The translations under genes were made by a program, and so were the position numbers. This document shows positions 37,827 to 47,102 of a stretch of DNA of 64,000 nt, in pieces (position 1 is the stretch's first letter; each line of letters begins with the position of its first letter). The notes below the pieces were generated by a model that saw nothing but the letters and a program-made list of their open reading frames with translations, searched no databases and was not told the origin of the DNA. Source of the stretch: Pararhizobium gei (lineage in GTDB: Bacteria > Pseudomonadota > Alphaproteobacteria > Rhizobiales > Rhizobiaceae); the NCBI RefSeq assembly GCF_029223885.1, contig NZ_CP119409.1:3772501-3836500 (forward strand). The letters are read 5' to 3'.

Positions 37827-39125
37827 ATGACGATAATTTCCGGCAATGGCTTCAGCCGCCGCAGTCTTTTGAAAACCACGGCTACCGCGGCGCTGTTCGG
37901 CGCCATCAAGGCGGCCTTCCCGTCCGGCGCCTTCGCCGCCACGGCCGGCCCGGAAGTCACCGGCGTCAAGCTCGGCTATATCGCGCTGACGGACTCCGCG
38001 GCGCTGATTATCGCCAAGGAAAAGGGCTTTTTCGAAAAGCACGGGCTGCCGGATGTCGAGGTTGCCAAGCAGGCATCCTGGGGCGCGACCCGTGACAACC
38101 TCGTGCTCGGCGGCGCTGCCAACGGCATCGACGGCGCGCACATCCTGTCGCCCATGCCCTATCTGATGCACACCGGCAAAGTGACGCAGAACAATGTCCC
38201 GGTGCCGATGGCGATCCTCGCACGTCTGAACGGTGATGGCCAGGCAATCTCCGTCGCCAAGGAATATGCCGATACCGGCGTCCAGCTCGACGCTTCCAAG
38301 CTGAAGGCCGCTTTTGAAAAGAAGAAGGCCGACGGCGGCGAAGTGAAGGTCGCGATGACTTTCCCCGGCGGCACGCATGACCTCTGGCTTCGCTACTGGC
38401 TCGCCGCTGGCGGCATCGATCCCGACAAGGACGTCTCGACCATCGTCGTGCCGCCACCGCAGATGGTGGCCAACATGAAGGTCGGCAACATGGACGCCTT
38501 CTGCGTCGGCGAGCCATGGAACGAACAACTGGTCAACCAGGGCATCGGCTTCACGGCGGCCTCGACCGGAGAAATCTGGAAGGGTCATCCTGAAAAGGCA
38601 CTCGGCCTGCGCGCCGACTGGGTCGAGAAGAACCCGAACGCCGCCAAGGCGCTGATGATGGCCGTGATGGAAGCCCAGATGTGGTGCGAAAGCATGGACA
38701 ACAAGGACGAGACGGCCGCGATCGTCGGCAAGCGCCAATGGTTCAACGTGCCGGTGAAGGACATCATCGGCCGCCTCAAGGGTGACATCAACTACGGCAA
38801 CGGCCGTGTTGTGACCGGGACGGACCTCCAGATGAAGTTCTGGGCAAACGGCGCTTCCTATCCGTTCAAAAGCCACGATACCTGGTTCATGGCCGAGAAC
38901 ATCCGCTGGGGCAAGCTGGCACCCGACACCGACATAAAGGCGCTGGTCGATCAGGTGAACCGCGAAGACATCTGGCGGGCCGCCGCAGCCGATCTCGGCA
39001 TCGCGGCAGCCGACATTCCCGCGACGACCTCGCGCGGCAAGGAGACCTTCTTCGACGGCAAGGTTTTCGATCCGGAAAACCCCTCCGCCTACCTCGACAG
39101 CCTGTCGATCAAGGCTGCGTCCTGA
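37827..39125 (+). CDS. nrtA: Nitrate ABC transporter substrate-binding protein
   Basis: A 432-residue periplasmic nitrate/nitrite receptor. A twin-arginine signal (FSRRSLLKTTATAALFG, cleaved near AFAATA at about residue 35) directs export. The binding domain follows with VKLGYIALTDSAALIIAKEKGFFEKHG, HILSPMPYLMHTG, FPGGTHDLWLRYWLAAGG and DAFCVGEPWNEQL. The start at 37827 has AAGGGG upstream; the ORF is open from 37656 through the leader but has no other ribosome site. It is the first gene of the operon behind the sigma-54 promoter and NasT-controlled leader. Confidence 0.95.
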   Translation: MTIISGNGFSRRSLLKTTATAALFGAIKAAFPSGAFAATAGPEVTGVKLGYIALTDSAALIIAKEKGFFEKHGLPDVEVAKQASWGATRDNLVLGGAANGIDGAHILSPMPYLMHTGKVTQNNVPVPMAILARLNGDGQAISVAKEYADTGVQLDASKLKAAFEKKKADGGEVKVAMTFPGGTHDLWLRYWLAAGGIDPDKDVSTIVVPPPQMVANMKVGNMDAFCVGEPWNEQLVNQGIGFTAASTGEIWKGHPEKALGLRADWVEKNPNAAKALMMAVMEAQMWCESMDNKDETAAIVGKRQWFNVPVKDIIGRLKGDINYGNGRVVTGTDLQMKFWANGASYPFKSHDTWFMAENIRWGKLAPDTDIKALVDQVNREDIWRAAAADLGIAAADIPATTSRGKETFFDGKVFDPENPSAYLDSLSIKAAS

Positions 39126-39183
39126 TGTCTCGCGGCGCGGGTCTGCCTGCGCCGGCTTTTCTCTTCTTTTCAGGAGTTCTTCC

Positions 39184-40077
39184 ATGTCCGCACTGGCCCG
39201 CACGGAAAAAATCATACCCGCGGCGACATCCAAGACCGGCGCAAGCGTGATCACCTTTTCACCCAAGCCATCCTCGCGGATGAAACCCCGCCCGATAGCC
39301 GCGGCAATGGCGCGCAACGTCCTGCCGCCGCTGGTGGTGATGATCATCATCCTGGCGATCTGGCAAATCCTCTGTTCCGGAGCGGGGGCCACGCTGCCGC
39401 CGCCGTCGCAGGTCTGGCAGGAAAGCTACGACCTGATCGCCTATCCGTTTTTCAACTACGGTTCGCAGGATATCGGTCTGGGCTGGCGCGTCCTGATCTC
39501 GCTGCAACGCGTCGCCTATGGCTTCGGTCTTGCCGCCGTCACTGGCGTTCTCGTCGGCGCGCTGATCGGCCAGTCCATCTGGGCGATGCGCGGTCTCGAT
39601 CCGATCTTCCAGATTCTCCGCACCGTTCCGCCGCTCGCCTGGCTGCCGCTGTCCCTGGCCGCCTTCCAGGATTCGAACCCATCGGCGATCTTCGTGATCT
39701 TCATCACCTCGATCTGGCCCGTCATCATCAACACCGCCGTCGGCGTCCGCAATATCCCGCAGGATTACCGCAACGTCGCCAAGGTGCTGTGCCTCAACCA
39801 GTTCGAATTCTTCTTCAAGATCATGCTGCCGTCTGCCGCACCCTACATCTTCACCGGCCTGCGCATCGGCATCGGTCTCTCCTGGCTCGCCATCGTCGCG
39901 GCCGAAATGCTCACCGGCGGCGTCGGCATCGGCTTCTTCATCTGGGATGCGTGGAACTCGTCACGCCTGCCCGACATCATCGTCGCCCTCGCCTATATCG
40001 GTGTCGTCGGCTTCATCCTCGACAAGCTGGTCTCAGCCGTCGGCTCCATCGTCACCCGCGGCGCATCCGCCAACTGA
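39184..40077 (+). CDS. nrtB: Nitrate ABC transporter permease
   Basis: A 297-residue inner-membrane permease of the NrtB/SsuC/TauC group. The first membrane helix is VVMIIILAIWQILCSG, then four or five more follow. The EAA-type loop for ATPase contact is in NVAKVLCLNQFEFFFKIMLPSAAPYIFTGLRIGIG. AGGAG lies 7 bases before ATG 39184. It is 58 bp after nrtA and 10 bp before the ATPase gene. Confidence 0.95.
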   Translation: MSALARTEKIIPAATSKTGASVITFSPKPSSRMKPRPIAAAMARNVLPPLVVMIIILAIWQILCSGAGATLPPPSQVWQESYDLIAYPFFNYGSQDIGLGWRVLISLQRVAYGFGLAAVTGVLVGALIGQSIWAMRGLDPIFQILRTVPPLAWLPLSLAAFQDSNPSAIFVIFITSIWPVIINTAVGVRNIPQDYRNVAKVLCLNQFEFFFKIMLPSAAPYIFTGLRIGIGLSWLAIVAAEMLTGGVGIGFFIWDAWNSSRLPDIIVALAYIGVVGFILDKLVSAVGSIVTRGASAN

Positions 40078-40087
40078 GGATACCGTC

Positions 40088-40882
40088 ATGACCGCCTATC
40101 TCAAGCTCGATCACATCGACAAGCATTTCGACCGGGGGGGCCAGCGCGCCGAGGTCCTGAAGGGCATCAATCTGACGATTGCCAAGGGCGAGTTCGTCTC
40201 GATCATCGGCCATTCCGGCTGCGGAAAGTCGACCCTGCTCAATCTCATCGCCGGACTGACGCCGGTCTCGTCCGGCGCGGTTCTCCTGGAAAACCGCGAG
40301 GTCAACGCACCGGGTCCGGAACGTGCCGTGGTCTTCCAGAACCACAGTCTGCTACCGTGGCTGACAGTCTATGAAAACGTCAATCTGGCCGTCTCCAAGG
40401 TTTTCGGGCGAGCGAAGACCAAGGCGGAGCGCCACGACTGGGTGATGGCCAATCTCGATCTCGTCCAGATGGCCCATGCCAAGGACAAGCGCCCTTCGGA
40501 AATATCCGGCGGCATGAAGCAGCGCGTCGGCATTGCCCGGGCGCTCGCCATGGAGCCGAAGATCCTCCTGCTCGACGAGCCCTTCGGCGCACTGGATGCA
40601 CTGACCCGCGCCCACCTGCAGGACGCCGTTATGGATATCCACCTTCGTCTCGGCAACACCATGCTGATGATCACCCACGACGTCGATGAGGCTGTGCTTC
40701 TGTCGGATCGGATTGTCATGATGACCAACGGGCCGGCGGCGAGCATCGGCGAAGTGCTCGATGTTCCGATCGCGAGGCCGCGCAACCGTATCGAGCTCGC
40801 ATCCGACCGAGCTTATCTCAGATGTCGCGAGGCGGTGCTGAAATTCCTCTACGAACGTCACCGCTTCGTCGAAGCGGCTTGA
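40088..40882 (+). CDS. nrtC: Nitrate ABC transporter ATP-binding protein
   Basis: A 264-residue ATPase. Walker A is GHSGCGKST, the Q-loop is VVFQNHSLLPW, the signature is EISGGMKQRVGIARAL, Walker B is ILLLDEPFGALD, and the switch His is in MLMITHDVDEA. Unlike cyanobacterial NrtC it has no fused substrate-binding domain, so it equals NrtD/NasD in other naming schemes. The start at 40088 lies just after the nrtB stop. Energises nitrate/nitrite uptake with NrtA and NrtB. Confidence 0.93.
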   Translation: MTAYLKLDHIDKHFDRGGQRAEVLKGINLTIAKGEFVSIIGHSGCGKSTLLNLIAGLTPVSSGAVLLENREVNAPGPERAVVFQNHSLLPWLTVYENVNLAVSKVFGRAKTKAERHDWVMANLDLVQMAHAKDKRPSEISGGMKQRVGIARALAMEPKILLLDEPFGALDALTRAHLQDAVMDIHLRLGNTMLMITHDVDEAVLLSDRIVMMTNGPAASIGEVLDVPIARPRNRIELASDRAYLRCREAVLKFLYERHRFVEAA

Positions 40883-40901
40883 ACCCGAAAGGCACAATGT
40901 G

Positions 40902-41342
40902 ATGACACCGAACCAAATCGATCTCGTGCAGTCTTCCTTCGCAAAGGTCGTGCCCATCAGGGAAACGGCGGCTGAGCTTTTTTACGGGCGGCTCTTTGAG
41001 ATCGCCCCTGACGTCAAGCCTATGTTCAGGGGCGAAATGAAGGAACAGGGTCGCAAGCTGATGATGACGCTGGGAATTGTCGTCAACGGTCTCAAAGATC
41101 TGCAAAGCATTCTTCCGGCTGCCGAAACGCTTGCCGTCAAACACAACAGCTACGGCGTCAAGCCCGAGCACTACACGCCTGTTGGCGAGGCGCTGATCTG
41201 GACGCTGGCGCAGGGTCTGGGAAAGGATTTCACCTCCGAAGCGCGCGACGCCTGGGTCGCCGCCTACACCACCCTGTCCGGCGTCATGATTGCTGCAAGC
41301 TGTCGCAACACCGTATCCGGGGAGCACAGTCATGGTGGATAA
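40902..41342 (+). CDS. Single-domain globin (flavohemoglobin-type heme domain)
   Basis: A 146-residue globin resembling the heme domain of flavohemoglobins without the reductase part. B10 Tyr is in AELFYGRLF, E7 Gln in MKEQGRKL, and the proximal F8 His in AVKHNSYGVKPEHY. Tyr-B10/Gln-E7 globins bind or dioxygenate NO. Placed between the nitrate transporter and nitrite reductase genes, it probably removes NO made during nitrite reduction; this is inference from context. Its last 11 bp overlap nirB, indicating coupling. The start at 40902 is the ATG directly after an in-frame GTG. Confidence 0.9.
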   Translation: MTPNQIDLVQSSFAKVVPIRETAAELFYGRLFEIAPDVKPMFRGEMKEQGRKLMMTLGIVVNGLKDLQSILPAAETLAVKHNSYGVKPEHYTPVGEALIWTLAQGLGKDFTSEARDAWVAAYTTLSGVMIAASCRNTVSGEHSHGG

Positions 41343-43782
41343 GCTTGTCATTATCGGCAACGGCATGGCGCCCGGCCGTATGCTTGAACATTTGCTCGAA
41401 CAGGCCCCGGGCCGCTACGACGTCACGATCTTCAATGCCGAGCCACGCGTCAACTACGACCGCATCATGCTGTCGCCTGTCCTATCCGGCGAGAAGACCT
41501 ACGAGCAGATCGTCATCCATGGTGACGGCTGGTATGTCGAGCATGGCATCACGCTCTACAAGGGCCACAAGATCGTCGCCATCGACCGCACGGCCAAGAC
41601 CGTTACCTCGGATCATGGCGTAACCGAGAGTTACGACAAGCTGGTCATCGCCACAGGTTCGGTGCCCTTCATCATTCCGGTGCCCGGCAAGGATCTGCCC
41701 GGCGTCATCACCTATCGCGACCTTGATGACGTGCAGGCCATGCTGCTCGCCGCCCAGTCGCGCGAAAAAGCCATCGTCATCGGCGGCGGCCTGCTCGGGC
41801 TGGAAGCCGCGGCCGGTCTTGCCTCCCGCGGCATGGACGTGACCGTGCTGCATGTCATGCCGACGCTGATGGAGCGCCAGCTCGATCCGGCCGCCGGCTA
41901 TCTGCTGCAGAAAGCCGTCGAGGAGCGCGGCATTAAGGTCATCTGCAAGGCCAACACGAAAGCCATCATCGGCGATGGCAGGGTCGAGGGCATCGAGCTC
42001 GACAACGGCACGATTATCCCGGCGACATTGGTCGTCATGGCGGTCGGCATCCGGCCGAACGCCGGTCTTGCCAAAGACGCGGGGCTCGCAGTCAATCGCG
42101 GCATTGTCGTCGATGCCGGCATGCAGACCTCCGACGGCGATATTCTGGCGCTCGGCGAATGCGCGGAGGTTGGCGGCATGGTCTACGGCCTCGTAGCGCC
42201 GCTCTATGAAATGGCCCGGATCGCCGCATCCCATCTGGCCGGCGACCGCACGCCCGCCTTCGTCCACTCGGATACACCGACCAAGCTCAAGGTCACCGGC
42301 ATCAATCTTTTCTCGCTCGGCGATTTTGCCGAAGGGGAAGACCGTGAGGAGATCGTCCTGCGCGATGCCACCGCCGGTGTCTACAAACGGCTGGTGCTGA
42401 AGGACAACCGCATCATCGGCACCGTGCTTTACGGCGAAACCGCCGACGGCGCCTGGTTCAACGACCTGAAGAAGAAAGCCACCGATATCTCGGAAATGCG
42501 CGAGACGCTCATTTTCGGACAGGCCTACCAGGGAGGGTCCCCGCTGGACCCTATGGCGGCCGTTGCAGCCTTGCCGGATGATGCGGAAATCTGCGGCTGC
42601 AACGGCGTCTGCAAGGGCAAGATCACGGGCGCGATCACGGCCAAGGGCCTGACCTCGCTCGACGACGTGCGCGCCCATACCAAGGCATCCGCATCCTGCG
42701 GTTCTTGCACCGGTCTGGTCGAGCAGTTGATGACCATCACGCTTGGGGATGCCTATAATCCGGCAGCCGTGCAGCCGATGTGCAAATGCACCGAGCTTGG
42801 CCATGACGACGTGCGCCGCCTGATCAAGGCTAAGGGGCTGAAGACCATCCCCGCGGTCATGCAGGAGCTGGAGTGGAAGACGTCCTGCGGCTGCGCCAAA
42901 TGTCGGCCGGCACTCAACTATTACCTGGTCTGCGATTGGCCGGACGAATATGCCGACGACTACCAGTCTCGCTTCATCAACGAGCGGGTGCATGCCAATA
43001 TCCAGAAGGACGGCACCTATTCCGTCGTTCCCAGAATGTGGGGCGGCGTTACCAATGCGGCGGAGCTGCGCGCAATTGCCGACGTCGTCGATAAGTTCGA
43101 GATCCCGATGGTCAAGGTTACCGGCGGCCAGCGCATCGACCTGCTCGGCATCGAAAAGGAAGACTTGCCCGCCGTCTGGGCCGATCTGGGCAAGGCCGGG
43201 TTCGTTTCGGGACAGGCCTACGCCAAAGGCCTGCGCACGGTGAAGACCTGTGTCGGCTCGGACTGGTGCCGTTTCGGGACGCAGGATTCGACCGGGCTCG
43301 GCATCCGGCTGGAAAAATTCATGTGGGGCTCCTGGACGCCGGCCAAGCTGAAGCTGGGGGTATCCGGCTGTCCGCGAAACTGCGCGGAAGCCACCTGCAA
43401 GGATATCGGCGTCATCTGCGTCGATAGCGGATTTGAAATCCACTTTGCGGGCGCCGCGGGTCTCGACATCAAGGGCACAGAGGTACTCGGCCTCGTAAAG
43501 ACCGAAGACGAGGCGCTCGAATACATCGTAGCACTCGCACAGATGTACCGCGAGCAGGGCCGCTATCTCGAACGCATCTACAAATGGGCGAAACGCATCG
43601 GGCTGGACGAAATCCGCCACCAGATCATGGACAACGCGGAAAAGCGGAGGACCTACTACGAGCGCTTCGTCTTTTCCCAGAAATTCGCCCAGGTCGATCC
43701 CTGGTCGGAGCGCGTCTCCGGCAAGGACAAGCATGAGTTCAAGCCGATGGCGACGGTTGGTTATCCGGAGGCGGCGGAGTAA
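41332..43782 (+). CDS. nirB: Assimilatory nitrite reductase, large subunit
   Basis: An 816-residue NAD(P)H-dependent enzyme reducing nitrite to ammonium. FAD/NAD domains (about residues 1-400) have VIIGNGMAPGRMLEHLL and IGGGLLGLEAA. BFD-type [2Fe-2S] regions (about 418-545) carry CGCNGVCKGKI, SCGSCTGL, CKCTEL and SCGCAKCRPAL. The siroheme/[4Fe-4S] half (about 555-800) has CVGSDWCRFG near 639 and SGCPRNCAEATCKD near 678. The start at 41332 is inside the globin gene. It overlaps nirD by one base. Siroheme synthesis genes are not in this window. Confidence 0.97.
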   Translation: MVDKLVIIGNGMAPGRMLEHLLEQAPGRYDVTIFNAEPRVNYDRIMLSPVLSGEKTYEQIVIHGDGWYVEHGITLYKGHKIVAIDRTAKTVTSDHGVTESYDKLVIATGSVPFIIPVPGKDLPGVITYRDLDDVQAMLLAAQSREKAIVIGGGLLGLEAAAGLASRGMDVTVLHVMPTLMERQLDPAAGYLLQKAVEERGIKVICKANTKAIIGDGRVEGIELDNGTIIPATLVVMAVGIRPNAGLAKDAGLAVNRGIVVDAGMQTSDGDILALGECAEVGGMVYGLVAPLYEMARIAASHLAGDRTPAFVHSDTPTKLKVTGINLFSLGDFAEGEDREEIVLRDATAGVYKRLVLKDNRIIGTVLYGETADGAWFNDLKKKATDISEMRETLIFGQAYQGGSPLDPMAAVAALPDDAEICGCNGVCKGKITGAITAKGLTSLDDVRAHTKASASCGSCTGLVEQLMTITLGDAYNPAAVQPMCKCTELGHDDVRRLIKAKGLKTIPAVMQELEWKTSCGCAKCRPALNYYLVCDWPDEYADDYQSRFINERVHANIQKDGTYSVVPRMWGGVTNAAELRAIADVVDKFEIPMVKVTGGQRIDLLGIEKEDLPAVWADLGKAGFVSGQAYAKGLRTVKTCVGSDWCRFGTQDSTGLGIRLEKFMWGSWTPAKLKLGVSGCPRNCAEATCKDIGVICVDSGFEIHFAGAAGLDIKGTEVLGLVKTEDEALEYIVALAQMYREQGRYLERIYKWAKRIGLDEIRHQIMDNAEKRRTYYERFVFSQKFAQVDPWSERVSGKDKHEFKPMATVGYPEAAE

Positions 43783-44117
43783 TGGACATGAACTGGATCG
43801 CGATCGGCGACATAAACGATATCCCGCTACGCGGCGCGCGTTGCGTCAAGACCCCGCAGGGCAAGATCGCCGTGTTCCGGACCGCGGAGAACGAAGTGTT
43901 CGCCATAGAGGATCATTGCCCGCACAAAGGTGGCCCCCTGAGTCAGGGCATCGTGCACGGCGCTTCGGTCACCTGCCCGTTGCACAACTGGGTGATCTCC
44001 CTGGAAACCGGCAAGGCGCTCGGAGCCGACCAGGGCGAAGTGCGGACGATCCCGGTGCGCAATGAAGACGGCATGCTGTCGATTGCGCTTGAAAGCCTGA
44101 TGATGGCGGCGGAATAG
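43782..44117 (+). CDS. nirD: Assimilatory nitrite reductase, small subunit (Rieske-type)
   Basis: A 111-residue Rieske-fold subunit. The [2Fe-2S] ligand motifs are EDHCPHKGGPLSQG and VTCPLHNW, complete in both Cys-His pairs. It starts at the last base of the nirB stop codon (TAATG), a sign of translational coupling. It is followed by a 147-bp repeat and then nasA. Confidence 0.95.
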   Translation: MDMNWIAIGDINDIPLRGARCVKTPQGKIAVFRTAENEVFAIEDHCPHKGGPLSQGIVHGASVTCPLHNWVISLETGKALGADQGEVRTIPVRNEDGMLSIALESLMMAAE

Positions 44118-44139
44118 CGATGATCGAGTTTGTGGCAAT

Positions 44140-44286
44140 ACCCCCCTCTGTCAGCGGCGCTGACATCTCCCCCACAAGGGGGGAGATTGTTCTTTTCCCT
44201 CGGGACCCGAAGTGTAAGGGACGTAAGAAATCGGTGACCAATCTCCCCCCTTTTGGGGGAGATGTCCCGGAGGGACAGAGGGGGGT
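44140..44286. repeat. Palindromic intergenic repeat element between nirD and nasA
   Basis: A 147-bp element bounded by 13-bp perfect inverted ends, ACCCCCCTCTGTC at the left and its complement at the right. Each arm contains a second palindrome, ATCTCCCCCacaaGGGGGGAGAT-type, in mirror orientation. G/C-rich palindromic elements of this look are scattered between genes of Rhizobiales. There is no transposase, so it is a MITE-like or RIME-like element. Its transcript would fold into a long hairpin inside the operon mRNA. Confidence 0.8.
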
Positions 44287-44327
44287 TAGCCTCCGCGTTC
44301 TCGGACAATCCGGATGGGCTGCGCTCG

Positions 44328-46985
44328 ATGCCCACTGAAACAAAAACCACTTGCCCCTATTGCGGCGTCGGCTGCGGCGTCATCGCGAAAATCGATGACA
44401 ACGGCTCGGTCAGTGTCAGGGGCGATCCGGATCATCCGGCGAATTTCGGCCGGCTCTGCTCCAAGGGTTCGGCGCTGGCCGAAACCATCGACCTCGACGG
44501 ACGTGTGCTTTATCCAAAGATCGCCGGTGAACGTGCGGACTGGGACGAGGCGCTGGACCTTGTCGCCGCACGCTTCTCGCAGGCTATTGCCGAGCACGGC
44601 CCGGACTCGGTCGCCTTCTACGTCTCCGGCCAGTGCCTGACGGAAGACTATTACGTCGCCAACAAGCTGATGAAGGGGTTTATCGGCTCCGCCAATATCG
44701 ATACCAATTCGCGGCTCTGCATGGCATCCTCGGTCGCCGGCCACCGCCGTGCTTTCGGGTCCGACACGGTACCCGGCACTTACGAAGATCTGGACCAGGC
44801 CGACCTGATTGTCCTTGTCGGCTCCAACCTTGCCTGGTGCCACCCGGTGCTCAACCAGCGGATCCATGCGGCAAGGCAAAGCCGGCCGAACCTTAAGATT
44901 GTCACGATCGATCCTCGCCGTTCCGTGAGCGCCGATACCGCCGACATGCATCTGATGATTAGAAGCGACGGCGACGTCGCGTTGTTTAACGGCCTGCTTG
45001 CCCATCTCTCGACATCCCCGGCATTCAACCGGGCTTATGTCGCGGCACATACGACGGGATTTCAAGGCGCGCTCGCCGCCGCGCAAGGCTTGACGGTTCT
45101 CGACGTTGTCCAGGAGACGGGCCTGACTGTCGGCGAGTTGCTCGCCTTTTACCGATTGTTCGAGACCTCCGAACGGGTCGTGACCTGCTACAGTCAGGGC
45201 GTCAACCAATCCTCGACCGGAACCGACAAGGTCAACGCGATCATCAACTGCCATCTCGCGACCGGCCGCATCGGCAGGCCCGGTATGGGACCATTCTCGC
45301 TCACCGGCCAGCCGAACGCCATGGGCGGACGCGAGGTCGGCGGGCTCGCAAACATGCTCGCAGCCCATATGGACATCGAGGACGAAGCGGCGCGCGACCG
45401 CGTCGGGCGTTTCTGGCGAGCGCCTGCGATGGCGGCAAAGCCGGGCCTGAAGGCCGTCGATATGTTCGAGGCCGTTGCAGATGGCCGGATCAAGGCGCTT
45501 TGGATCATGGCGACCAATCCGGTCGTCTCCATGCCGGATGCCGACCGCGTGCGAAAGGCCATCCGGGACTGTCCCTTTGTCGTGGTCTCGGACATTGAGG
45601 AAAATACAGACACCGCCGCCCTCGCACATGTGCTGCTGCCGGCGACCGGTTGGGGCGAGAAGGACGGCACCGTCACCAATTCCGAGCGCCGCATATCCCG
45701 CCAGCGTGCCTTCCTGCCCGCGCCGGGCGAAGCCATGCCCGACTGGTGGCAGATGGCAGAGGTCGCCCGGCGGATGGGCTTTTCTGAAGCGTTCCGTTAC
45801 GACCGGCCCGCCGAGATCTTTGCCGAACACGCAGCCCTTTCGGGCTTCGAGAATAACGGCGACCGTGACTTCGACATCGGCGCCAAAGCCGATATCGGCC
45901 CGGATGCCTTCGATGCGATGCCCCCTTTTCAATGGCCACATCAAAGAGGAACCTTGGAAGGCACGACACGCTTCTTTGCCGAGGGTGGTTTTTATACACC
46001 CGATCGCAAGGCCCGCTTCATCGCGGTCAGACCGCAACGCGATGACCGCACCAGCATTGAGGCGCCCTTCCTTCTCAACACCGGCCGCATCCGCGACCAG
46101 TGGCACACGATGACGCGCACCGGCAAGAGCGCCCGCCTCTCCTCGCATCTCGCCGAACCCTTCGTCGAGATCAACCCGGACGATGCTTCGGACCTCGGCA
46201 TCGCCAAGGCCGGGCTTGTAACGCTCGACAATGCCTTCGGCTCCGTCACCTTGCGCGCCCTTATCACCGAGCGCCAGCCGAAAGGCAGCGTCTTTGCGCC
46301 CATGCACTGGAGCGGTCAGAATGCGGCCAACGCACGCGTAGACGCGCTGATGGCGCCGCGCATCGACCCGATCTCCGGCCAGCCAGCCCTCAAGAATGTC
46401 GGCGTCAGGATGGGGCCGGCAAAGATGATCTCCCACGGCTTTGCGGTTGCCGCAGTGCGTCCGGAGCGGCTCGATGCGGCCTATTGGGCGGCCGCCAAGA
46501 CGGAAAATGGATGGCGGGTGGAATTCGGCTTCGATACATCGATCGGCGATATTGAGGCCTGGTGCCGCCACACGTTCAGCCTGCCCGATCGAAGCGACCA
46601 TCTTGCCTATACCGACAACCAGAGCCGACAGCAGCGCCACGGATTTTTCGAGGGGGACCGGCTGCTGCTTGCCTTCTATGTCGCGCCGGAACCGGTTTCC
46701 GTCTCTCGCGACTGGGCTGTCGGACAGCTCGGCCTATCGCTTGCAACGCCGGCGGCCCGCCTTGCCATTCTCGCCAGTCGCCCAGGCGCCGGACAACTCG
46801 ACCCCGGTGCCACCGTCTGCTCCTGCTTCGGCATCGGTGTCAACCAGATCGCTGCTGCCGTCACCGCCGGTGACTGCACCGTCGAAGCTGTCGGCATCCG
46901 CACCAACGCTGGAACCAATTGCGGATCATGCCGAACCGAAATCAGGGGGATCATCGATGCGTTTCATCAACAAGCTGCGGAATAA
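44328..46985 (+). CDS. nasA: Assimilatory nitrate reductase catalytic subunit with C-terminal BFD domain
   Basis: An 885-residue molybdopterin (bis-MGD) enzyme reducing nitrate to nitrite in the cytoplasm. The N-terminal [4Fe-4S] motif is CPYCGVGCG with LCSKG. The Mo-ligand cysteine is in NSRLCMASSVAGH. Further motifs are GRIGRPGMGPFSLTGQPNAMGGREVGG and the C-terminal HTMTRTGKSARLS. An extra [2Fe-2S] BFD-like domain at about 825-880 (VCSCFGIGVNQI, GTNCGSC) marks the NasA type fed by NADH or ferredoxin. ATG 44328 is where homology begins; upstream in-frame sequence comes from the repeat element. Confidence 0.96.
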   Translation: MPTETKTTCPYCGVGCGVIAKIDDNGSVSVRGDPDHPANFGRLCSKGSALAETIDLDGRVLYPKIAGERADWDEALDLVAARFSQAIAEHGPDSVAFYVSGQCLTEDYYVANKLMKGFIGSANIDTNSRLCMASSVAGHRRAFGSDTVPGTYEDLDQADLIVLVGSNLAWCHPVLNQRIHAARQSRPNLKIVTIDPRRSVSADTADMHLMIRSDGDVALFNGLLAHLSTSPAFNRAYVAAHTTGFQGALAAAQGLTVLDVVQETGLTVGELLAFYRLFETSERVVTCYSQGVNQSSTGTDKVNAIINCHLATGRIGRPGMGPFSLTGQPNAMGGREVGGLANMLAAHMDIEDEAARDRVGRFWRAPAMAAKPGLKAVDMFEAVADGRIKALWIMATNPVVSMPDADRVRKAIRDCPFVVVSDIEENTDTAALAHVLLPATGWGEKDGTVTNSERRISRQRAFLPAPGEAMPDWWQMAEVARRMGFSEAFRYDRPAEIFAEHAALSGFENNGDRDFDIGAKADIGPDAFDAMPPFQWPHQRGTLEGTTRFFAEGGFYTPDRKARFIAVRPQRDDRTSIEAPFLLNTGRIRDQWHTMTRTGKSARLSSHLAEPFVEINPDDASDLGIAKAGLVTLDNAFGSVTLRALITERQPKGSVFAPMHWSGQNAANARVDALMAPRIDPISGQPALKNVGVRMGPAKMISHGFAVAAVRPERLDAAYWAAAKTENGWRVEFGFDTSIGDIEAWCRHTFSLPDRSDHLAYTDNQSRQQRHGFFEGDRLLLAFYVAPEPVSVSRDWAVGQLGLSLATPAARLAILASRPGAGQLDPGATVCSCFGIGVNQIAAAVTAGDCTVEAVGIRTNAGTNCGSCRTEIRGIIDAFHQQAAE

Positions 46986-47102
46986 CGGACAAAACCGCGC
47001 AGACATTCCTCCCCCGCGGTCTGCAATCCTCGAACGCCAGGAAAAACCGATACAGGCCGCAGGTCGCACGCTCCCGAAGAACAATTCCAGGTCTTCCACC
47101 AG

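Noticed and set aside
37665..39392. 575-codon open frame antisense to nrtA/nrtB
   Set aside because: It covers the regulatory leader and two genes with clear families on the opposite strand; no ribosome site.
41482..43734. 750-codon open frame antisense to nirB
   Set aside because: It mirrors the nirB codon pattern on the other strand, has no ribosome site and resembles no family; long antisense frames are common in high-GC DNA.
44286..46640. 784-codon open frame antisense to nasA
   Set aside because: Same reason: shadow of a real gene whose iron-sulfur and Mo motifs are intact on the plus strand.
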